Source: a virus. From it: a stretch of 64,000 nt of DNA. Shown here one piece after another: positions 20,081 through 27,051 of this stretch. The DNA lies in IMG/VR virus record IMGVR_UViG_3300005096_000005, positions 1-64,000 of that record; one strand, 5' to 3'. How positions within the stretch are numbered: the first letter of the stretch is position 1; each line of letters opens with the position of its first letter. The position numbers were made by a program, and so were the translations under genes. The notes beneath the pieces are model-generated. The model was not told the origin of the DNA. It did not search any database and saw only the letters and a list, made by a program, of their open reading frames with translations.

Positions 20081-20266
20081 ATGCGGGCGCAACTGAACTG
20101 CCCGGCCTGTAATAGTATGAGGGAACACAAAGTACTCGTCACAGGCAATGGCAGCAACATCGTAACGTGCCTCTGCTGCTTTACAACACGGAGCATAAAA
20201 GAGGCAGAGGTATGCCAGGGTAGCTCAGATAGTAAAGCTCCAGCTTCTGGCACTAAGAAAGGATAG
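20081..20266 (+). CDS. Zinc-ribbon protein with a tRNA-derived C-terminus
   Basis: 61 residues from ATG 20081 with AAGGAGGTG upstream. CPAC near residue 6 and CLCC near residue 33 form a zinc ribbon. The last 18 or so codons lie in a truncated tRNA-like sequence (20213-20252: GGTAGCTCAGATAG, with TGCCAG pairing CTGGCA), so the C-terminus looks newly made from a tRNA remnant. Confidence 0.6.
   Translation: MRAQLNCPACNSMREHKVLVTGNGSNIVTCLCCFTTRSIKEAEVCQGSSDSKAPASGTKKG
20213..20252 (+). pseudogene. Truncated tRNA remnant (5' half only)
   Basis: TGCCAGGGTAGCTCAGATAG resembles an acceptor strand plus the TAGCTCAG start of a D-arm, followed by CCAGCTTCTGG in the anticodon-arm position. No T-arm follows. 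TGCCAG and CTGGCA can still pair. It is read as coding sequence by the gene at 20081. Confidence 0.5.
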
Positions 20267-20270
20267 AAGA

Positions 20271-20459
20271 ATGAACGAAGTAGATATGGCAAGAAAGATG
20301 ATTCAGGAACTCGATGACGGTGTCGAAAACAATGACTTCGAAGTCAGCGACTGGGAGTGTGACTTTCTGGACAACCTCAGGGATCACCTGGAGACAGCAA
20401 ATCATCTGAGCGACGCTCAGTACAATAAGCTCGAAGAGATTCATAGAGCAAAGATATAA
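20271..20459 (+). CDS. Small acidic helical protein
   Basis: 62 residues preceded by AAAGGA. Highly acidic, two likely helices ([15 protein letters not shown] and [12 protein letters not shown]), with one Cys and Trp between. No family recognised. Confidence 0.55.
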   Translation: MNEVDMARKMIQELDDGVENNDFEVSDWECDFLDNLRDHLETANHLSDAQYNKLEEIHRAKI

Positions 20460-20494
20460 GGAGAGAACAGTATGGATATTGCAGAGATTGGATC

Positions 20495-20566
20495 GGGCGT
20501 GTAACTCAGCGGTAGAGTACGGCGCTGATAACGCCGGAGTCACTGGTTCAATTCCAGTCACGCCCA
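20495..20566 (+). tRNA. tRNA-Ile (GAU)
   Basis: Acceptor GGGCGTG/CACGCCC, D-arm CTC/GAG, anticodon stem CGGCG/CGCCG with loop CTGATAA, T-loop TTCAATT. Anticodon GAU. Confidence 0.95.
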
Positions 20567-20592
20567 TTAGTACAAAGAAAGGAAGTAACAGT

Positions 20593-20796
20593 ATGGCAGA
20601 GAGCGGTACAGTAAAATGGTTCGATGGAGCAAAAGGTTTCGGCTTTATCGAACGCAGCGATGGCGAGGATGTCTTTGTGCATTACTCAGACATTCAGGCT
20701 CAGGGTTATAAGACTCTCGACGAAGGTCAACGAGTCTCCTTCGACATTGCAGAAGGACCCAAAGGGGACAAGGCTGTCAACGTCATTCCGATGTAA
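20593..20796 (+). CDS. Cold-shock-domain protein (CspA family)
   Basis: 67 residues, the normal CspA length. [15 protein letters not shown] contains RNP1 and DVFVHY contains RNP2, the two single-strand nucleic-acid-binding motifs of the five-stranded beta barrel. AAGGAAG precedes the ATG. Such proteins act as RNA chaperones; here it sits inside an array of heavily structured RNAs, which it may help fold. Confidence 0.93.
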   Translation: MAESGTVKWFDGAKGFGFIERSDGEDVFVHYSDIQAQGYKTLDEGQRVSFDIAEGPKGDKAVNVIPM

Positions 20797-20802
20797 GCAG
20801 CC

Positions 20803-20877
20803 GGGCCTTTAGCTCAGCCCGGTCAGAGCAGCGGACTCATAATCCGTAGGTCGGAGGTTCAAATCCTTCAAGGCCCA
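20803..20877 (+). tRNA. tRNA-Met/Ile2 (CAU)
   Basis: Acceptor GGGCCTT/AAGGCCC, D-arm GCTC/GAGC, anticodon stem GCGGA/TCCGT with loop CTCATAA, T-loop TTCAAAT. Second CAU tRNA of the window. The next ATG starts 3 bases after its end. Confidence 0.94.
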
Positions 20878-20879
20878 CT

Positions 20880-21170
20880 ATGTTATTCACAATAGGTAAA
20901 GAGAAACCCTACGACGAACTCCTTGTCAGACACGGAAGGTTAAGGAAGGGCATAGGCGGCTTTGCGTTCGTTAACAAAGCAGAAGCCCTCGAAGAGGCCA
21001 GGCGTCTGACTGCAGGAAAGAGTAAGATAGTGGGTCTTCCAAAAGGAGCGTACTCAGTATACCTGATGGAGGGTAACGTGGGCGATGTCATACCGCGCAA
21101 ACATACCGGGTCCGACTCTACATATCCAAGCCTAAAGTTCCCACGGAGGATAATCCGGAAGGTCAAGTGA
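20880..21170 (+). CDS. Hypothetical protein, start abuts tRNA-Met
   Basis: 96 residues, basic and Gly-rich (RKGIGGFAFVNKAEALEEAR, PKGAYSVYLMEG). The ATG is separated from the tRNA by only CT, with no ribosome-binding site outside the tRNA, as at 16776 and 17785. No family recognised. Confidence 0.55.
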   Translation: MLFTIGKEKPYDELLVRHGRLRKGIGGFAFVNKAEALEEARRLTAGKSKIVGLPKGAYSVYLMEGNVGDVIPRKHTGSDSTYPSLKFPRRIIRKVK

Positions 21171-21180
21171 TTGGAAAGAC

Positions 21181-21205
21181 TCCAATAAGTAATAGTCTTA
21201 TTGGA
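21181..21205 (+). other. Stem-loop, 9 bp
   Basis: TCCAATAAG (21181-21189) pairs perfectly with CTTATTGGA (21197-21205) around a 7-base loop. No U-run follows, so it is not a typical terminator. TTGGA just upstream offers an alternative pairing with TCCAA. It sits in the short gap between two genes. Confidence 0.5.
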
Positions 21206-21243
21206 AGTTCAGTATCAAACTACCATTAAGGGTGGAGATAGAA

Positions 21244-21432
21244 GTGACATACAGTTGTTCAGATACAGTAATGGACCTGGCGAATAAAGTGTGCGGCCGG
21301 TGCCCATGCCTACAAGAATGCTCAGAACGGGAAAGCTCGGAAACACTGACAGCATGCATTATTGAATTGCTTGAGGATCATGTTGGGCTTCCGATAGAAT
21401 GGCCAGATACAAAAGAGATTCCCGAGACATAA
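21244..21432 (+). CDS. Small cysteine-rich protein
   Basis: About 62 residues from GTG 21244 (GGAG 6 nt upstream); an in-frame GTG at 21232 is an alternative. CGRCPCLQEC near residue 18 plus later Cys suggests a metal site. Function unknown. Confidence 0.5.
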   Translation: MTYSCSDTVMDLANKVCGRCPCLQECSERESSETLTACIIELLEDHVGLPIEWPDTKEIPET

Positions 21433-21433
21433 A

Positions 21434-21506
21434 GCCCCGGTAGCTCAGCGGATAGAGCAGCCGGCTTCTACCCGGCGTGTCGGAGGTTCGATTCCTTCTC
21501 GGGGTA
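21434..21506 (+). tRNA. tRNA-Arg (UCU)
   Basis: Acceptor GCCCCGG/TCGGGGT with G-U ends, D-arm GCTC/GAGC, anticodon stem GCCGG/CCGGC with loop CTTCTAC, T-loop TTCGATT. Anticodon UCU. Confidence 0.93.
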
Positions 21507-21519
21507 TGGAGGAACTATT

Positions 21520-21687
21520 ATGACAAATACTTGTGCAAGAGGTATCCAGGACGGAGAGGGGCCGAACGCTCCTATCAGTTGCAGTGCCCTGACAGAGAAA
21601 GTTGACGATCAGAACATCCGGAAACCCTGTCCTTTCAGCAGAGATGGCAGAATCCAGCGGATGTGTGGCATGTATGAAAAGAAGTAA
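21520..21687 (+). CDS. Small cysteine-rich protein
   Basis: 55 residues, preceded by GGAGG. Cysteines at TNTCARG, ISCSAL, RKPCPF and RMCGMY give a regular four-Cys pattern that could bind a metal. It fills the gap between two tRNAs. No family recognised. Confidence 0.6.
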   Translation: MTNTCARGIQDGEGPNAPISCSALTEKVDDQNIRKPCPFSRDGRIQRMCGMYEKK

Positions 21688-21688
21688 C

Positions 21689-21761
21689 GCGGTGGTAGCT
21701 CAATTGGCAGAGCGCTGGCCTTCCAAGCCAGAGGTTGCGGGTTCGAGGCCCGTCAACCGCT
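21689..21761 (+). tRNA. tRNA-Gly (UCC)
   Basis: Acceptor GCGGTGG/CAACCGC with one mismatch, D-arm GCTC/GAGC style, anticodon stem CTGGC/GCCAG with loop CTTCCAA, T-arm GCGGG/CCCGT with TTCGAGG. Anticodon UCC. Confidence 0.92.
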
Positions 21762-21763
21762 AC

Positions 21764-22004
21764 GACATGTGGAAGTAGCTTAGAGCCAAACAACACGTGG
21801 ATGGCCCCTCGTTGTAAGACTGCAGTGTGCTACTCATATCACATGATACGGGATGGACCTGCAGCGTTCGAGTATGAAGCGTGGCTCCGCACAGGACAAA
21901 GGCTCAGTAAGACCTCGGGACGTCTCGAGTGTAATCGGAACACAGGGCCACCGATACCGAGGGAAGTTACCCAAACTACAACGGGCAACGTGCGGCCTCA
22001 TGTC
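21764..22004 (+). ncRNA. Large branched structured RNA (about 240 nt)
   Basis: GACATG (21764-21769) pairs with CATGTC (21999-22004), closing a region between two tRNAs that has no credible protein gene. Inside, AGTAGC (21774-21779) pairs with GCTACT (21829-21834) around ACAAC/GTTGT; further short helices occur, such as GACC...GGGACGTC. It lacks tRNA T-loops and the signature of tmRNA. The length is too great for a spacer and suggests a distinct RNA, possibly a partner of the TROVE protein. Folding by eye only. Confidence 0.4.
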
Positions 22005-22007
22005 AAA

Positions 22008-22080
22008 GCGGCGATAGCTCAACCGGTAGAGCACCAGTCTGCCAGTCTGGAGGCCGTGGGTTCGACTCCCACTCGTCGCT
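22008..22080 (+). tRNA. tRNA-Gly (GCC)
   Basis: Acceptor GCGGCGA/TCGTCGC, D-arm GCTC/GAGC, anticodon stem CCAG/CTGG with loop CTGCCAG, T-arm GTGGG/CCCAC with TTCGACT. Anticodon GCC; the innermost stem pair is T-T. Confidence 0.9.
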
Positions 22081-22102
22081 CTATATTGAAGGGTCTGGTA
22101 AT

Positions 22103-22231
22103 ATGAGTATCCTTATAAAGATATGTATCCTGTTATTCTGGATTCTGTCCTCGATTGCTATTTGGCGAGCGGTTGACAGCGTTACGTCCATACAAGAAGA
22201 GCAGGACACTTCAGATGACGCGAAACTTTAA
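22103..22231 (+). CDS. Very small membrane protein
   Basis: 42 residues. Residues 2-20 (SILIKICILLFWILSSIAIW) form one hydrophobic transmembrane segment, followed by a polar, acidic tail. It sits between two tRNAs; the start lacks a strong ribosome-binding site. Could be a holin-like or accessory membrane peptide; function unknown. Confidence 0.5.
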   Translation: MSILIKICILLFWILSSIAIWRAVDSVTSIQEEQDTSDDAKL

Positions 22232-22232
22232 T

Positions 22233-22304
22233 AGCCTCGTAGCCAAGAGGTAAGGCGTCGGGCTTTGGACTCGATATTCGCTGGTTCGAATCCAGCCGGG
22301 GCTT
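22233..22304 (+). tRNA. tRNA-Gln (UUG)
   Basis: Acceptor AGCCTCG/CGGGGCT, D-arm GCC/GGC, anticodon stem TCGGG/CTCGA with loop CTTTGGA, T-arm GCTGG/CCAGC with TTCGAAT. Anticodon UUG. Confidence 0.93.
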
Positions 22305-22315
22305 TGGAGAGAAAC

Positions 22316-22633
22316 ATGAGAGTCGACATTAAGGAGATACTAAGAGATCCTATCAAGAAACGTAAGCTATTCACAGGAGTAATCAGGTTTCTTCACTGGA
22401 TAGGGTCTGATTGTAGAGGCGAAATTACACAGGAGCAGGCCGAGGATATCTACGACCTGACGTTCGACGAGAAAGTCCCTGTCGACTTTCCTGCTCCTGT
22501 AGAATGGACAGCAAACACAGACATGAAGTTTACATCACACGAGCGACAACGTATAATAATGTCCTACAAATATAACAGGCCATGGGTATCCCATAGGCCA
22601 GATATAAAGGAGGTGAACCCAGATGGGAAGTGA
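22316..22633 (+). CDS. Hypothetical protein
   Basis: 105 residues from ATG 22316 with TTGGAGAG upstream. N-terminal RVDIKEILRDPIKKRKLFTG and a Trp/Phe-containing middle. No recognised family. The stop lies inside the start of the next gene. Confidence 0.55.
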   Translation: MRVDIKEILRDPIKKRKLFTGVIRFLHWIGSDCRGEITQEQAEDIYDLTFDEKVPVDFPAPVEWTANTDMKFTSHERQRIIMSYKYNRPWVSHRPDIKEVNPDGK

Positions 22634-22895
22634 CTCCGGATCATCAGGAAGTTCGACAAGCAGGAGAGGCCAGCCGATAGATGGCGACGGCAGCGGTCTT
22701 GAAAACCGAAGGTCCTTAACAGGACGTGTGGGTTCGACCCCCACCCTCTCCGCTACTTGTGAACATGACTGGGACTTCTGGCATGATATCTCTTTCGTAA
22801 CCCAGACAGACGGAAACATGGGCGTATGCGTAAAGATGATGTGCAAGAAGTGTGGCGTTACCAAACATACTAACCCATTGTGTGTTCACGCATAA
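22623..22895 (+). CDS. Zinc-ribbon protein whose frame runs through tRNA-Ser
   Basis: 90 residues from ATG 22623, with a strong GGAGGTGA ribosome-binding site. Residues 14-44 are read from tRNA-Ser (22663-22752). The C-terminal 45 residues look like a real small zinc protein (CEHDWDFWHD, then CKKCGV and a final Cys/His). No other start lies between the tRNA and this domain. Processing of the tRNA would cut the message, so protein and tRNA compete for the transcript. Whether the protein is made is uncertain. Confidence 0.5.
   Translation: MGSDSGSSGSSTSRRGQPIDGDGSGLENRRSLTGRVGSTPTLSATCEHDWDFWHDISFVTQTDGNMGVCVKMMCKKCGVTKHTNPLCVHA
22663..22752 (+). tRNA. tRNA-Ser (UGA)
   Basis: Class II. Acceptor GGAGAGG/CCTCTCC, anticodon stem CGGT/ACCG with loop CTTGAAA, long variable arm GTCC/GGAC, T-arm GTGGG/CCCAC with TTCGACC, G73. 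Anticodon UGA. Lies within the open frame 22623-22895. Confidence 0.94.
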
Positions 22896-22896
22896 A

Positions 22897-22983
22897 GGAA
22901 GGTTGACAGAGAGGTTAATCGTGCCTGATTGCTAATCAGTGCGTCGTGAAAGCGACACGGAGGTTCGAATCCTTCACCTTCCG
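22897..22983 (+). tRNA. tRNA-Ser (GCU)
   Basis: Class II. Acceptor GGAAGGT/ACCTTCC, anticodon stem CTGA/TCAG with loop TTGCTAA, long variable arm GTCG/CGAC, T-arm GGAGG/CCTTC with TTCGAAT, G73. Anticodon GCU. Confidence 0.94.
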
Positions 22984-23029
22984 TTACCTACTACCAGGGA
23001 CGATAGGATCGTCCAGAAAGAGGTGACAC

Positions 23030-24553
23030 ATGACAGACATGTCAAGAGAAGAAAGAGATTACAGGACACAGATGCTTAATGCAGTCCTGGTTACACCCCA
23101 CAGAGATCGCAAAGGTACCAAGAAAGACACAAGTGCTCACCAGCATACCCGTGAGACATTACTCAGTTACCACAACGAACTCCTGCAGAATGACCCCCTT
23201 TTCTATGGGAAACTCGGATACTGGTATATGCAGAATGGAAGCATTCGGGATCACATGGAAGCCTTTGTAGGCAACATGTTCCTGAGTCCGGTTCCCGAGC
23301 ATCGTGACGCAGCTCACGTGATCGTATCGAAAGGAGATCAGTTTGCTCCTTACCAAATTCCCCGGCTTATTGACTTCGTCGAGAAGGATCAGGGTCGAAA
23401 CATGCCCCGTTGCATGAAAAAGGCCATCCATCGTTGGATCGATCAACTCGAATCAGACACAGCCAGGTTTGATGGTGCCGCATTACATGCTCGCAAGCAT
23501 CTGAAGTACGTTGCCAGAAAAACACGGAGCCACCTGTCTGAAAGGTCCAGGGGTATTCTCTTCACTAAAGAATATCCTGAAGGTTCAGTGTTCGAAGCAC
23601 TGAGACGCATGTCTAATGAGGACATGGAACCGCAGGAAGTCGCAGAGACTATCGTCAAGCATAAGATTCCGCTGAGGATAGCAGGTGCGTATATGAAAGC
23701 GGTTACACCTACTGTCCTCTGCGCAGTAGTTCATAATATGTCGTCCCAGGAACTCATCAACAACGTGGGCTGGCTGCAGGATCGCGGAGCCCTGGACAAT
23801 GAAGACCTCAAAGCTCTGGTCCAGGAAAAGCTGAAGAAGGCAAGGAAAGACAAAAACGTGGCCGCCATGAAAACAAGGACGGCTATCAGTACAGGTCGTG
23901 TCCATGACGAGAGTATCATGGAACAACTCCAGGAAGTAGGAGACGAACAGCTCAAAGCCAAAGGACGCATCCGCAGAGATACACTCCTGTCAATCGACAA
24001 GTCAGGATCAATGTACAATTCAATTCGCCTGGGAGTGGAGCTCGGGTCACTTATTGCCCAGTCACTGGAAGATGGCGCAGCGCTTTATGCGTTCGCGTTC
24101 GACACAGCTCCGTACGAGCTGGGCAACCCGGGGCCAAGAATGTCTGACTGGGAGAAGGCTCTCAAGTTCATCAAAGCAGGCGGAGGGACAGCATGCGGTG
24201 CTCCCACGACAGTCCTTACCAGGAAGGATATTATGGTAGAGAACATCGTCATCATATCTGATGGTGGTGACGGTTGCTCTCCGTTCTTCGACAACGCCTA
24301 CACAGAATACGTGAACAAGACCGGAGCAAAGCCTCTTGTCACGTTCATTGCTATCGATACTGCAGGCAATATACCGGGTAGACAGACACGTCTCGGGAAT
24401 GAGATCGAAGATCTGAAGATTGAACACAGAATCATCGACTTCAAAGGAGACAAGTACAGTCTTCCAGACGTCATTACCATCCTGTCCAGGCCGTCAATGT
24501 TTGATCTCGTTATGGAGATCATGGCTATCGAGCTGCCCAAACGTGCGGCATAA
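23030..24553 (+). CDS. TROVE-domain (Ro60/Rsr-like) RNA-binding protein with VWA domain
   Basis: 507 residues, GAGGTGA upstream. The N-terminal 270 residues follow the TROVE repeat pattern: FYGKLGYWYMQNGSIRDH, GRNMPRCMKKAIHRWID and PTVLCAVVHNMSSQELINNV. The C-terminal part is a von Willebrand A domain with DKSGSM near residue 324 (MIDAS). Ro60 proteins bind Y RNAs and misfolded small RNAs; bacterial Rsr works with tRNA-mimicking Y RNAs in RNA decay. Its position at the end of the tRNA array, which also holds several cloverleaf-like RNAs that are not tRNAs, points to a Ro-Y RNA system carried by the phage. The RNA partner is inferred. Confidence 0.82.
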   Translation: MTDMSREERDYRTQMLNAVLVTPHRDRKGTKKDTSAHQHTRETLLSYHNELLQNDPLFYGKLGYWYMQNGSIRDHMEAFVGNMFLSPVPEHRDAAHVIVSKGDQFAPYQIPRLIDFVEKDQGRNMPRCMKKAIHRWIDQLESDTARFDGAALHARKHLKYVARKTRSHLSERSRGILFTKEYPEGSVFEALRRMSNEDMEPQEVAETIVKHKIPLRIAGAYMKAVTPTVLCAVVHNMSSQELINNVGWLQDRGALDNEDLKALVQEKLKKARKDKNVAAMKTRTAISTGRVHDESIMEQLQEVGDEQLKAKGRIRRDTLLSIDKSGSMYNSIRLGVELGSLIAQSLEDGAALYAFAFDTAPYELGNPGPRMSDWEKALKFIKAGGGTACGAPTTVLTRKDIMVENIVIISDGGDGCSPFFDNAYTEYVNKTGAKPLVTFIAIDTAGNIPGRQTRLGNEIEDLKIEHRIIDFKGDKYSLPDVITILSRPSMFDLVMEIMAIELPKRAA

Positions 24554-24993
24554 TGGCAAAGTGTCATATCTGTAATAACGAAGTACCTGGTGCCAGACAG
24601 GGAACTCGCTACTGCGAAGCCTGTAAGGCTCAGCATGCTATTGATATACTGGTGGCCCGGTCTGCGGACCGGGCTGCCTTACTTTACACGAATGGGACGC
24701 TCGACAGGATGCAGCGTCTCGGAGATCTTCTGATTACAGGTCAGAGTATGTCCGAGGCGGCGCGTCGCTTAAACATATCCAGAACACGTCTCTATGACTT
24801 CGTTGACACATATAATCTCACAGACTACGTGCACGTATGTCAGGCTATGGGAAAAACATCAAACCTCGATGTATCAAAAGAGATGGATATTACTCGTAGG
24901 GAGCTCCTCGCTTCAGCAATCAAGTGTGCGATTGAAGGTGACATGAATGGATATAGGAAGCCTGATGAGCAAGATGAAGGCGTTGGACCATGA
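24553..24993 (+). CDS. Zinc-ribbon and helix-turn-helix protein
   Basis: 146 residues, starting on the last base of the TROVE stop. CHICNNEV near residue 4 and CEAC near residue 22 form a small zinc ribbon. Residues 69-86 (GQSMSEAARRLNISRTRLYD) are a helix-turn-helix. A DNA- or RNA-binding regulator coupled to the TROVE gene. Target unknown. Confidence 0.65.
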   Translation: MAKCHICNNEVPGARQGTRYCEACKAQHAIDILVARSADRAALLYTNGTLDRMQRLGDLLITGQSMSEAARRLNISRTRLYDFVDTYNLTDYVHVCQAMGKTSNLDVSKEMDITRRELLASAIKCAIEGDMNGYRKPDEQDEGVGP

Positions 24994-25843
24994 TTTACTA
25001 ACCACAGAGTTCATTGCCCCATACATTGGAGGACCTATCATCACGCGTATCGCCGGCATCGTCTATACATTCAGCCCCTATAGAATGAGCAGAAACAGGA
25101 ATGCATATCCGTGGCCAAAAACAGACCATGGAATATTCCGGTGGAAACCTATAGATACCAAGCGAGCTATCGCGCAACCGACAGGCCGGCTGGCATACCA
25201 TGAGTATCGTAAGTTTCTTGAACACTTCCCTATTCTCAAGGTAATCGTGATCCGTCGCCATGAAGGACAGTGGCTTACAGTTCCATGGAATGCTGAAGAA
25301 GTCTATACACGTTTTGGTATCGGTGGAGTACTTCCTGTTTACCTGTGCGATAGAGTAGAGCGCTTTGATGTAGTTAACGTGGCGTTTACTCCGGAACTGA
25401 TCTATATGGACCGGGCGAGACTGAGCGCTGGCTGGTTGCGGGAACTGAAAAGAACATGCTCCGGAGAACAACTTCCCGCCGACCCATACAACGTCCCGGG
25501 ACTTCCTCCGGAAGGCAGAACAGCTCTTGACTATCTGCTGAAGCGAGATGAGGAGTTGAAGATAGCTCTTGAAGAGCAAAGAATAAGAACAGCTCTTGGC
25601 CACATGGATGCTGAACTTGTATCCTACATGGATCAGGGGCCAAATCAGCTCGTCGTTAGATGGAAGTACCGTGGCATTGAGTACCGTACAGTAGTACAAA
25701 AGGACAACCTGGAAGTTGTATCCGCAGGTATATGCCTGAGTGGTCAGGACCGTAAGTTTGATCTAACGTCAATCGTCTCTGTTATGCGGGAACGTCAGGA
25801 TAGATGGGGCGATGATCACTTTAATCAACACGATCTTTATTGA
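24947..25843 (+). CDS. Hypothetical protein
   Basis: 298 residues (292 if the ATG at 24965, with AGGAAG upstream, is used). Aromatic-rich N-terminus (YTFSPYRMSRNRNAYPWPK), later helical charged segment (KRDEELKIALEEQRIRTALG). Overlaps the previous gene by 47 bases. No recognised domain. Confidence 0.6.
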   Translation: MDIGSLMSKMKALDHDLLTTEFIAPYIGGPIITRIAGIVYTFSPYRMSRNRNAYPWPKTDHGIFRWKPIDTKRAIAQPTGRLAYHEYRKFLEHFPILKVIVIRRHEGQWLTVPWNAEEVYTRFGIGGVLPVYLCDRVERFDVVNVAFTPELIYMDRARLSAGWLRELKRTCSGEQLPADPYNVPGLPPEGRTALDYLLKRDEELKIALEEQRIRTALGHMDAELVSYMDQGPNQLVVRWKYRGIEYRTVVQKDNLEVVSAGICLSGQDRKFDLTSIVSVMRERQDRWGDDHFNQHDLY

Positions 25844-25851
25844 GGAAACGT

Positions 25852-27024
25852 ATGGACCATAAACCGATTCATTACGAGAGAGTGATAAGAGATGCTGCGA
25901 TATTGGCTCCTGAGCTGGTGGAGGCAGGGATAAAACCTTTCTCATGGATGGACCCTGAAGTTAAAAGGGAATGCGAACGCTTTGGCGATGACCTCACATA
26001 CTTCAGGTACACTTACAAAGTAATTCAGCCGTTCGTAAGCAGGAACGCCCACATTGTGGCTACAATCATGAATACATTGTCCAAGTCACCAGGACTTGAT
26101 GAAGGCTGGATGATCACCCATCTAATGATGGAATATCATACCTATATGTTCAATAGGTTTGGCAGGCAGGTGTTCAGCATCATGCCCACACTCGCAAGGA
26201 TGCTTGTTGACACTGACCTCGATGTCGACACAGACCTTTTGAAGATGCCGCACCGGAGTATATATCTGACATTCCCGCCCGACCTGTTCAGGATATGGAA
26301 TCAGATGTCCGGGGTTCATAATGTAGAAGGTATCTATGTGTGTGAGGATCCCTGGGATATCGAAAAGGAATTTAAGAACCTGCGGACTGACACGAGTGTT
26401 GCAGAAAAGCTAAACGTAGAACAGAACCGCGTACTGAGGGTTCTACTGGTGGGATCCACCAATAATGATAACGCTCTGGATGATGCTCTGTTCCACTTCA
26501 GGGTAGATATTGGTCCGGGAACTCTGGGTCAGTACATTGAGAAAGTCACCGAGCTGGCTATGGAAATCATATCATCCTCACAGTTTGATAGTGTAAGAGG
26601 TAACAAGTCTCTATTAGAGATACAGCACATCTTCAGGTTTGTTGCAAACGTGCTACTGTATATAAGCTCTTCTCATCCTGACGTCACAAAGCAGTTTCCT
26701 GATAAGTTCAGGAAGGAGATGGAAAAGTGTAAACGTCTCGGAGGAGGAAAGTCCAGAAAAGGGAAGCGTGCAGCAGAACGTGCCCGGAGATATACCAGTA
26801 TCCCACGTATTGTTCTCGGGGCAAACATACCAAAAGATCATTACCAGCCAGGAACGGGTTCGAAAGTGTCCAAACGTTTCAAAGTAAAAGGACACTGGAG
26901 AACATACACAAGCATGCGTTATACCGAGGAAGTACGCGGTAAAACTGTATGGATTAAACCTTTCTATAAGGGACCCGAAATGGCCGACGAGCTTGACAGG
27001 CGATACAAGGTTGGTTCAGAATAG
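25852..27024 (+). CDS. Hypothetical protein with basic C-terminal GHWR motif
   Basis: 390 residues from ATG 25852, GAGG upstream. The C-terminal 90 residues are basic and include KRFKVKGHWRTYT and, 20 residues on, VWIKPFYKGPE. This GHWR...WI-P-G tail recurs in a broad family of phage proteins that includes AcrVA2-like proteins; I cannot confirm the relation. The stop is a tandem TAGTAG. Confidence 0.5.
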   Translation: MDHKPIHYERVIRDAAILAPELVEAGIKPFSWMDPEVKRECERFGDDLTYFRYTYKVIQPFVSRNAHIVATIMNTLSKSPGLDEGWMITHLMMEYHTYMFNRFGRQVFSIMPTLARMLVDTDLDVDTDLLKMPHRSIYLTFPPDLFRIWNQMSGVHNVEGIYVCEDPWDIEKEFKNLRTDTSVAEKLNVEQNRVLRVLLVGSTNNDNALDDALFHFRVDIGPGTLGQYIEKVTELAMEIISSSQFDSVRGNKSLLEIQHIFRFVANVLLYISSSHPDVTKQFPDKFRKEMEKCKRLGGGKSRKGKRAAERARRYTSIPRIVLGANIPKDHYQPGTGSKVSKRFKVKGHWRTYTSMRYTEEVRGKTVWIKPFYKGPEMADELDRRYKVGSE

Positions 27025-27051
27025 TAGTCCACAATAAATAAAGGAGGCCAC

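Noticed and set aside
21764-22004. tmRNA
   Set aside because: No tRNA-like ends belonging to this segment and no recognisable tag-encoding frame.
21735-22106. Protein gene of 123 residues
   Set aside because: The frame runs across two tRNA genes and a structured RNA, lacks a ribosome-binding site and has tRNA-like composition.
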